Shown piece by piece: positions 55,331-64,000 of a DNA stretch of 64,000 nucleotides. The stretch lies in the NCBI RefSeq assembly GCF_018320785.1, contig NC_054870.1, positions 2,857,199 to 2,921,198 on the forward strand, written 5' to 3'. The stretch is from Cheilinus undulatus. Taxonomy: Eukaryota; Chordata; Actinopteri; Labriformes; Labridae. Numbering within the stretch: position 1 is the stretch's first letter; every line of letters begins with the position of its first letter. The translations under genes and the position numbers were made by a program. Below the pieces are notes generated by a model. It saw only the letters and a list, made by a program, of their open reading frames with translations, was not told where the DNA came from and ran no database searches.

Positions 55331-57487
55331 GGCAAAATGTAAATCTCATCAGTTGTGATGGCAGAGCTAAAGTATAGCTAGCATGCTAACGCTATACGTA
55401 GCACAAACAGACCCAAACATAGACACTTATCTGAGTCAAAAACTCAGGGAAATCTTCAGTTATCACCTTGACAACAGCCCCTTTATTCACAACAATACTT
55501 AGAACTAAAATCCATTACCTGTCGACTGTGGAAAGCAATATACAACACGTCTTTCCTAAGAAAACTGTATTTATTAGCTATGTGTTAGCCCACTGAAAAT
55601 TACATTTAACTTTGTACAGATCAGTGCAATGTGAAAGCTGCACCAGGTTGTTTTCTGGAGAAATTCAAAATCAGGAATTTCATATTTACAATACTAATAA
55701 GGTAATAATACCAACTCAGACATATTTTTTTCGTCACTGATGAAACCAGCTATTCTCAGAGGAAAATGAGGTCAGCAAAACACTGACACTAGAGAGGTGG
55801 CGGGGTCTGTTACATATGCACCAAGTATAAAATGGTGCTTTTCTTCTATTTTTATTTGGTTTATTCATCATGAAATTGAAGAAATTTTGCCAACATGTGA
55901 AAATCCACCAATTAAGATTTTTCTTGTTTGATTAAAAATGCCTTCCCCAGAATTACAGAGTGCCCCTTTAAAGTGCTGTTTCACAGTTCCACCGTGTAAC
56001 TGTAACAGTTAGACCAGTGGTACTCAACCTTATTTTACCAAAGAGCCACATTGTCTAAAAAACACTTTAGAAATACTTTAGAGAGAGCCACAGTACAAAC
56101 CAGGAACGTAAGGTAGATAATAGATCAGTTAATCAGTAGTTGAAATGAGATAAAACATTGAACTGGTGGATAATTATGAGGTTAATGGGATACAAATGTC
56201 TGTATAATGTCAGATGAAACAATATGTCACTGATTTTTATTTTATTTTTACATTTTATTTATCATTGACATCAGGCTAAAACCTTGTATCTCAATTTTTC
56301 ATGATTTTAATTTGTTTTTATAAATCAGTGCGATTGGTCACCCTTTACATCTACCAGTGGTTTTAACTAATTTCAAATCAATGAAATATGTCAAAGGATA
56401 CTTTTTTTCATTCCCTGTAAAGTGGTCATTTTGGAGATACCAATCTTTGGCCCAACACCGGCGTTATGAAAGTTCCACCTGGACTAAAGATTTTTTAAGA
56501 TATTAGAATGTGCTGAGTTTGAGCTCTGAGATGCTTTTCAAAGAAAATGATGAATGATGGTTGGCTATTGGGACAATTGGGAGCTTTGGTTTTATATTTC
56601 TGCTCTTTTGACAATATTTATGATCATTAGTGCATTAAAGATCAAATAAGACGCCCACATTTGGACAACTTTCACGTGATATTACATTATCTCCACGTGT
56701 GATCCGTGATCTGTGTGTTATGTTCGTTGATGACGCGCATCGGCGGACAGCCGGCAGACTTCCTCTGCACTTTTCTCTTACGCACACTCCTCGGTCGAGC
56801 GCATCCAATGGTAAAAATACACTACTTGCCTTCTCTCAGCAGCTGTCTGCATGTCAGTAGACACACTGCATCTCAGAGGCTCCGTAGTAACAGAAACGAG
56901 AGAGGAAAATGATAAAATTAACAAATAGAAAAGCTCAGGCAAGTCCTTACACGTTTTGCTTACGTGTCGGCCTTTTGAAGTTGTCCAAGGCATTCGGGCA
57001 ACCATTAATGTCGGACCCTGTAAAATGTTTATTACATCTCTAAAACCAACATGTAGCCAAAATATATGTGTAGTAAATGAATGTACTTGAAAAACAAAAC
57101 CAAAACAGCCTAAATTACAGCTCTCATTAATGTCTACCAAAGCAAACAGCTAATGACAGAGAAGAGAGACGCTGGTGGTTCATCTCCACATTCAGACACA
57201 AAACAAGAGCAAACTGCTGGAACCTGACTAAATTTACAGAAGTGTGGTGCTTGAAGATGATTAGAGCAGTATGATTTGGAAACCAGACTTTGAGATCAGA
57301 CAGAGGAGCAGATGAGCTCAGTTAGTGCCGCTATTTGCTGCTAGAATCCTTTTGTTTGTATTCGTCAATTTTTTAAACTTTTGTGTGGACCAGCAGACAG
57401 CTGAAGTCTTTTTTTTTTGTTCATCCTTAAACTGTTTCAAGGACTGAAGTGTTAGGTCTATAATCTACATTTATATATTGGTATTGA
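55331..57487. other. Spacer with one hAT end fragment
   Basis: CAGTGGTACTCAACC at 56015, followed by AAAGAGCCAC, is a single hAT-type end without a visible partner. The rest has no recognised gene; a 120-codon minus frame at 56778-57140 shows no family motif. Confidence 0.4.
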
Positions 57488-57900
57488 TAGGGGTGCACGA
57501 TAACTATCGGGTCGATAGTTATCGGGCCAATAACAGGAAATTATTATGTCATACTTCTCGGTCCGATACCATGACGACGAGTCCCGATAACATATATATT
57601 TTTGTCAGCACAGCAGTGCTGGCGTTTGTTTTCTTTCTCAGGAGACTAAAAACTCCGAAACAGCAGGTGGCGCCGCAGTACACGACCCGCTGTTAAAGCA
57701 CCAGAGAAGAAGAGGAAGTAGCAGCCCTGTGCTAAAATGCTAACAACACGGTGGCGTTATTCAGTATTTACGGGGAGGATAACACAACCGTGTGTGTAGA
57801 ATTTGCCCTGCAAAGGTCACAAAGAGTACAAAGAAGTCCTCGACTGATCTTATAAGTCACTTACAGTCATCATCCTAACGACATTAAAACGAAGCGGCAG
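57488..57900 (+). pseudogene. hAT fragment with BED zinc-finger remnant
   Basis: Starts with AGGGGTGCACGATAACTATC, a hAT-type end. At about 57795-57880 the plus strand reads VCRICPAKVTKSTKKSSTDL then ISHLQSSS and a stop: the C-x2-C and S/T-DLISHL part of a BED finger of a hAT transposase. A frameshift separates it from the preceding FSIYGEDNTTVCV. The right end was not found. Confidence 0.55.
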
Positions 57901-58164
57901 CAGCCACTAGCCTCAGCCGCAGGCATCAGGACCAAGTCAGCGGAGCTCTGATCCTAAGCAGGCATTGAAAACTGCAGAAAGCTTGTCAGAGCCAAAAGGC
58001 GCAACCTTATAATAACAAAATCAGTCTGACAGTCTCCTGATCCATTGCTACTTTCATAGACGTGTACCTGCCTGCTCTGTTTGACGTGGTTTCAGTCAGT
58101 TAGACCACAGTGGACTTTACATTCTTAACCTATCTCTGATATGATTTATGTCTGCATATTTCTT

Positions 58165-59203
58165 TTTTAGTCAAGGTCTTTTTATTTTTTTTCGACAATT
58201 ATACAAAACAAACATATAAACAACAATGGTGTCTCATTTTGAACAGTTGAAACACCCCCACACTTCCACCCTAACCCAAAGCTCCAGCAGAGCGCCTTCC
58301 CCAATGTACCCTGCTTATTAAGGAAGACGTGCCAGGAGAGAACCAAAGGCTATCATAATTTTTGCCCGGCGGCTGAGATGTAGATCAGGTGGCGCAACTC
58401 CAAAGATTGCTATTATAGACATCTGTAAAGGTTATGAATATCAATTTCCAAAACCTGTCTCGTTTTGGGCAAGACAAAAACATACGTGAGAGGGTGCCTG
58501 GTGCTTGTCTGCATCAGTCACATATGGGATCAAAAGTGGGAAGCATTTTACATAACCTGACTTTGGACCAGTGGAGGCGATGCAAAACCTTGAATTGAAT
58601 CACAGCAAGTCTTAAGCAAATAGAAGAAGAATGTATTTTTTCTAAAGCTTCTTCCCAGATTTTCTCAGAAAACCTTGTCCCCTGTTCTCCTTCCCAACAG
58701 GTCTTTAACCGAGTCAAAGGTTTCAAATCATGAGAATTTATTAAGAAATAAACAAGCCCGATGGACCCTTTGGAGGATGGATTAAGTTTTAAAATAGAGT
58801 TGAGGAGACAGCTGGTCGGTTTAGATGGAAAACAGGAGATAGCTGTTGATATAAAGTTACGAATTTGAAGATATCTAAAAAGATGTGAGCGGGGAATGTT
58901 AAACTTTAATGTTAGCTGATCGAAAGATGCAAAAGAATTGTTAATAAATAGATTTTCTATTGTATTGACTCCTCCTTTAACCCAAATATCAAAAGCTCTG
59001 TCCATGATTGATGGTTCAAATAGGTGGTTTTTCATTGTGGGTGCATGGACTGAGATATCTCTTAATGAAAATAATCTTCTGAATTGTGTCCATATCTTAA
59101 AGGAGTGTTTTACCATTGGGTTTGAAGAGTATTTGGACATAGGTTCAAGTAAAGGGAGTTTTGTACTAAGTAATGCACTTAAAGAAGTAGAGTCACAAGA
59201 CAT
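58165..59203 (-). pseudogene. L1-type LINE ORF2 C-terminus and 3' UTR
   Basis: The minus-strand frame 58514-59203 (229 codons from its first Met) reads NPMVKHSFKIWTQFRRLFSL, SIMDRAFDIWVKGGV, NSFASFDQLTLKFNIPRSHL, FRYLQIRNFI and LHRLHWSKVRLCKMLP, the C-terminal domain of L1/Tx1-like ORF2 proteins in fish. 58165-58513 is its 3' UTR, ending in a T-rich stretch (A-rich on the minus strand). It continues at 63439 after a 4.2-kb insertion. Confidence 0.85.
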
Positions 59204-62200
59204 ATTTAGGGCCTTAGCACTGAGTGGTGCAAGGACCTAATTGTATCTGCTAGGATTATTCAACATATCATTTGCCGTCATTGCATGGCATTTTGAGGCC
59301 CTTAACATTTATGAATTCGCAGGAAACTTTGCACATACATCTGGTCTTGTGAAAATTTTGATATTTTTTTGGGTCTCCAACATGAAAATTTAGAATTGCA
59401 AAAATAGCGCCCCCTAACAGTTTTCAAAGTTAAAGCCCCCTCCTTTGACTTTGTTGTAGATTCATCAAATTTTGTGTGCAGGTGCGGCTTGGGGAGATCT
59501 ACAAAAAAGCCTCTTGGGCCGACACTCTATCTCCAACAGGAATTCTGCCATTTTGAATAAATAAGAAAAAAGGGCTATTTTTGGCCTTTTCCAGGGGTCA
59601 TAACTGAATGAACTCGTTCGAGGGATTTCATCAGATCGACTTGTACTTCAGCACAGAGCTATATGAGACATGGCTGATGAAAAGTTATTCGGGGTTTTCT
59701 CATTACGTGCATTGCCCGATTGGACTTATATTGCTCAGGTATATTGATGGTCATGGCCTGCACCCATTCATATGGTCAGATTTTATACAGATCAAAGCAC
59801 CACCTAGTGGTGACAGGAAATGTCAAGGTTTATGGTGCAAGCTACAGTTAAAAAAACTATCCAAGATATCCACTTCAAATTTGTGTCAGGAAGGACTAAA
59901 GAAGTGGATTTAGCTTTGTGAAAAATAAAATTGACTTTTCGTCAGAGGGCGTGGCCTCTATGGGGCGACAAAGTCAAGAGTTGCCATTTTGTCTCATCAA
60001 AAATATTTAAACAGTCAGAACTCTAGTATACATGGTCATATTTGAAACAGATTTCATGTGCTTGGTAACAGTCCAGGCCAGAACACATCCATACTTGAAA
60101 TTTTGAAAAATTGTACAGCACCACCCTCTGGCAACAGAAAGTCACTTCTCCTGAATTTCACGTTGCAGAATCTACATGGTTGGACAGATCATTCTGAAAA
60201 TTCACTCAGGCTGTTCCCAAGGAGTTGGCCTTTCACATATATAATGGTCAAAGATCTATGTTAAAGGGCGGGGCCATGGTGATTTTTTGTTCGCCATGAA
60301 AGAGGAAGTAGATTTTTCAAATGGTTATAAGACACCGAGAGCAATGAAACTTGACAAAAAAAATCTCATTGGCATTTTGAGATGATTGATGCTCATTTTG
60401 TAGGTGGGCGTGGCCTATTGGCTCAATGGTGCCCCCTAGAACATTTCAAAAATTTGGCCTCCCCAGCAGGCTTAACCCAGGCTTATGAATTTTGGTACTC
60501 ATATCAGGTCATCATCAGACCTACAAAAAAAGCTATTTGGACCCATGCCGAAATCTCAACAGGAAGTCCGCTAGCTTCATTGGATGAAAGAGAAAGTAGA
60601 ATTCTCAGGGGCTTGTGATATGTGTAGAGCAACAAAATTTGGCAAAAACGTTCTCACTAGAATGCTGAGATAACTGATGTGATGTTTTTAGGTGGGCGTG
60701 GCCTATTGGCTGAATGGCGCCCCCTAGAACATTTCAAAAATTCAGCCCCCCCCAGCAGGTTTGACCTAGGAGCTCGAAACATGTGGGCAGATGCGTCATG
60801 TCAGGACACACAAAAAAGCCTCTTGGACCCATATCGTAAGTCAAACAGGAAATCAGCCATTTTTTTTTTTTTTTTTGGTCAAACGAGCCATATTTTAGGA
60901 TTCATAGTTGAATGAACTCGTCCTAGGGCGCTCATCCAAACTACTTCATCTTTGGTGGAGAGCAAGAAAAGATGTCTTAGGTCAAAAGTTATTCAGGGTT
61001 TTCTCATTAGTTGAAAGCCGTGGCCATGGCGGCCCCTTAAATTTAAATGCCTCATCATGTGATAAAAGTGGCTGGTGCTCACAGAAAAATTTCCATTTAT
61101 TACAAGATTGGCCAAATCCTGCTGAAATTAGCCCAGGGACATCCTCAAGGTTAATATTATTAAAATTTGAAGATCAAGACTCCTTACCTAAAATGGTGTG
61201 GCAGTGACAATTTTTCATTCGCCATGTAACAGGAAGTAGAATTATCTAGTGCTTACAAAACTTGTAAAGCCATGAAACTTGGCAGGAAAAAACTTAGTAG
61301 CAACACAAGATGATTGATAATATAATTGTTGGTGGGCGTTGCTTTTTGGCTCAGTGGTGCCCCCTGTAATTTTTGGAAAATTCAGCCCCTGCAGCAGGTT
61401 TAACCTAGGATTTTGAAAATTCTTGAGCTTATACATCATTTTAAGTTCTACAAAAAAGCCTCTTGGACCCATGCCACAAAACAAACAGGAAGTCCGCCAT
61501 TTTGATTTTTGTGGTCAAAAAGCAGCACATTGCAGACTTCACAATTTTCAAAATTTCTCATGAGGAATTCATCCAAACACATCATGTTAGGGATATTGTA
61601 AGAAGACATGTCAAAGTTGAAAATTTCATTAGAAATCTTTCATTACTCAAAGGGGCGTGGCCATGGAGAATTTTTCTTCCTCATGAAAAGGAAGTAGAAT
61701 TATCCTAGGCTTACAAAACTTACGAAGCCATGAGACTTGGCAGAAAAATACCAAATTAGGAAATGAGCAGATAGATAGGATGATTGTTGTTGGGTTTGGC
61801 TATTTGGCTCAGTGGTGCCCCCTACAATATTTCAAAAAATCAGCCCCTGCAGTTCATACTACCTAGGTGTTTGAAAATGCTTCAGCATATCTGTCATCTC
61901 AGGATCTCTTGGACCCAAATTGTAAAACAAAAGCAAGTCTATTTCTGTCATTTTCCATGTTGAAATGTTCAAAACTCTGTCCTCTCTTAATGGAACCGAA
62001 ATTAAGGCTTTGCTGCCATCTTTTGATGATACACTGCACCATATTTAAGGACAGGGTCCAAACAGCAAACAACACATTACAAAGTATACTTCTGTCCATC
62101 TGTCCATGAATATAAGGTAAATTGCCAAAATGAGATAAGATATAAAAGCACTGAATAAAATAATGAAACAAACATGTACGCATCTGTACCTCTGTATTTT

Positions 62201-63438
62201 ATGCATCTATATCTGTTTATTTTACACATCTGTCGCCGTGGCAAAACATTAAAAGTCATGAAAAAAAAGGTGGGGGTAACTAAAAGAACTGGAAAAATAT
62301 CTTCAAAAATGAATGATTTAGCGAGAGCAACAGCCTGGATATAAAAGAATTAGGTTTATTATAAAGTGTCTGTATTCAAGATCTTTTAGACTGTGATCAA
62401 TAGTTCCATGTATGCATAGACAATTCTGAATCCTGCGTTTCAATCGTGTCATCATGTCAATCCAAGCCCTCTTTTTACAGCTACAGGAATGTATAATATA
62501 AAGGTCAAAACCTTCAGTGACACACCAGATGGCAGAAAAGACCATGTTTTTGTAGCTGTGAGGCTCTGAAGGGTCAAAGTGATGGGAAGACATTGGGGTA
62601 TCAGCTACAGGTGGATTTATTTGACTAGAACTACCTTTAATTTAAAAAAAAACTTTAAACTTAGGATGAAATTTATTGTTCTGATTATCAAATGGGATTT
62701 TTGCTTGGTCTGGTTGTCTGCTGTATACTCCTTGAGTTTTGATCATAGAGTGACAAGAAGGATACTGTTGGAATCTGAGGAGTCTCGGCTTGTGTCGCAG
62801 GCATGAAATATAAAATACTGAGGGTGCTTGATTTGCAGTCAAGTACTGTTTGTATCTGTCTGTTTATCCATAAATACATCGTAAGAAAAAATCTGAAAGG
62901 AGATATCAAAGCATTGAAGATAATAATGAAACAAACTTGTACACATCTTCACACATATTTTCTTCTCTATCTTCCACACTGATGATTGCAACAATCTAAG
63001 AACAGCTAATGCTTTCAGCCACTCAGTCATTTTTCTCCTGTGGAGTGAGCGTGAACAAGAGGAAAAGGGAATGAGGCTGCAAGCATGCAAAAGAGAAAGA
63101 GAGAGAGAGAGAGTAACTGAGCCAAGCAGAGCAGAAAGAGGAGCTGTGAGCTGACAATCCAGTGATTTGTTCATTTTTTTGGAGCAGCTTTCCAAACTTT
63201 CAGGCCTCATACCTCCTGCTCATTTTGTTTTACTGCCAATGTAATGGCAAGCTCTGGAAATTCATGAGGGGGATCACTTTCTGTTTCTGTTAAACTGTAA
63301 GTGTGGCAAACCCACATCCCCCATGTGGCAGCACGCTCTGTTGCTAGCACTCAATGGGTTGCCATACACCCGTGGTCGCAGCACATCCCGACATGCAACG
63401 GGTTGTGAGGACCCGTCATCGCTGCTTGCAGCTTTAAT
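59204..63438 (-). mobile_element. 4.2-kb non-coding element inserted in the LINE
   Basis: On the minus strand it starts TAAAGCTGCAAGCAGCGATG (63437 leftward) and ends CACTCAGTGCTAAGGCCCTA near 59206. The LINE frame continues across it (LE before, MSCDSTSL after), so it is an insertion. The interior repeats GGTGGGCGTGGCCTATTGGC with GCCCCCTAGAACATTTCAAA at about 60403 and 60692 and, diverged, at 61331 and 61788. Also present: AAAAGCCTCTTGGACCCAT-type blocks and a GA microsatellite (63097-63113). Frames inside are short and unrelated to known proteins. Confidence 0.7.
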
Positions 63439-64000
63439 TTCTAATTGTATCCATTTAGGGATTGTATTCAAATCTGGGGATTCTTTCCAGTAAAGTATGT
63501 TCCGTATGTTAACAGCCCAGTAGTAATATTGAAAGTTAGGGAAGGAAAATCCACCATATTGGCGATGGCGCTGTAACATATTCTTACGTATTCTAGGTGT
63601 TTTCTTATTCCAAATAAACTCTGATATTAGTTTTTCTATTGATGTGAAAAAAGATTTTGACAAAAACACAGGAATACTCTGAAAAACATACAAAAATTTG
63701 GGCAGCGCATTCATTTTGATTGCATTAAATTTCCCTCCTAATGACAAAGGCAGCAAACTCCAGCGTTCCAGATCCTGTCATATTAATGGGGAAATTAGCT
63801 TTAAAAATGTCTTTAAATTCATGTGTAATCCAGATTCCTAAATATTTAAATTTGTGTGTATTTATTTTGAGGGACAAACGGTCGAAATTACGTGTTTTGG
63901 CAGCAGTGTTAACTGGCATGATTTCACTTTTTTGTAAATTAACTTTGAATCCTGATACTTTGCCAAACTCTCCCAATATATTTAGTAAAATTGACAGACT
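63439..64000 (-). pseudogene. L1-type LINE ORF2 reverse-transcriptase part
   Basis: Minus-strand reading from the window edge gives FGKVSGFKVNLQKSEIMPVN, HKFKYLGIWITHEFKDIF and then, after a frameshift near 63770, RWSLLPLSLGGKFNAIKMNA, LPKFLYVFQSIPVFL and FIWNKKTPRIRKNMLQ. These are the thumb/connection blocks after the catalytic core of L1-type reverse transcriptase. The catalytic part lies beyond the window. The frameshift and insertion show it is inactive. Confidence 0.88.

Noticed and set aside
63274..63756. Separate 160-codon gene
   Set aside because: It is a piece of the L1-type ORF2; its first about 25 codons from the left run into the inserted element and are not LINE sequence.

Overview
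The window is nuclear DNA of a teleost fish, probably a percomorph. Genes are intron-rich and widely spaced, and the DNA between them is packed with fish-type transposons: hAT elements and MITEs with 8-bp target duplications, Tc1/mariner, a piggyBac-like element, LINEs including an L1-type copy, and a tRNA-derived SINE. No viral, bacterial or organellar genes were seen. All exon and transposon calls come from reading the sequence; no database or alignment was available.

Layout. 1-1000 is LINE and interspersed-repeat debris. 1000-1620 holds a GC-rich island of unknown nature. 1624-11245 is a very large minisatellite of a 42-bp unit (about 229 copies); because 42 is a multiple of three, it carries one open frame of 3056 codons (2130-11300) that is probably not a gene. 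11246-18248 is repeats, including a hAT-like element and a 1.38-kb non-autonomous piggyBac-like element. 18249-20189 (minus) is the intronless coding region of fignl1 (fidgetin-like 1, AAA ATPase that binds RAD51), with a predicted 5' UTR exon near 22515-22900. Divergent from it, and probably sharing its promoter, is ttl (tubulin tyrosine ligase, plus strand), whose seven coding exons span 23949-36947 and give a 409-residue protein with a serine-rich C-terminal extension. Its introns hold nested hAT elements, a dead Tc1 transposase gene, and a SINE split by a small hAT element.

36948-45800 is ttl 3' flank and transposons. 45800-46915 is a LINE tail that contains a retrocopy of nicotinamide riboside kinase (NMRK2-like), giving a 193-residue chimeric open frame. 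47297-50377 (minus) is an unrecognised 1026-residue Pro/Thr/Lys-rich protein built from about eight 80-residue repeats. A frameshifted THAP-domain exon diverges from it at 50610-50872. 50880-58160 is mostly hAT elements, several with clean target duplications. 58165-64000 is a minus-strand L1-type LINE split by a 4.2-kb non-coding element.

The two well-supported host genes (fignl1: DNA repair and microtubule-linked AAA family; ttl: re-tyrosination of alpha-tubulin) are joined only by their divergent promoter; no pathway link is implied. The items most worth following up are the coding-frame minisatellite, the 80-residue-repeat protein and the LINE-NMRK chimera.
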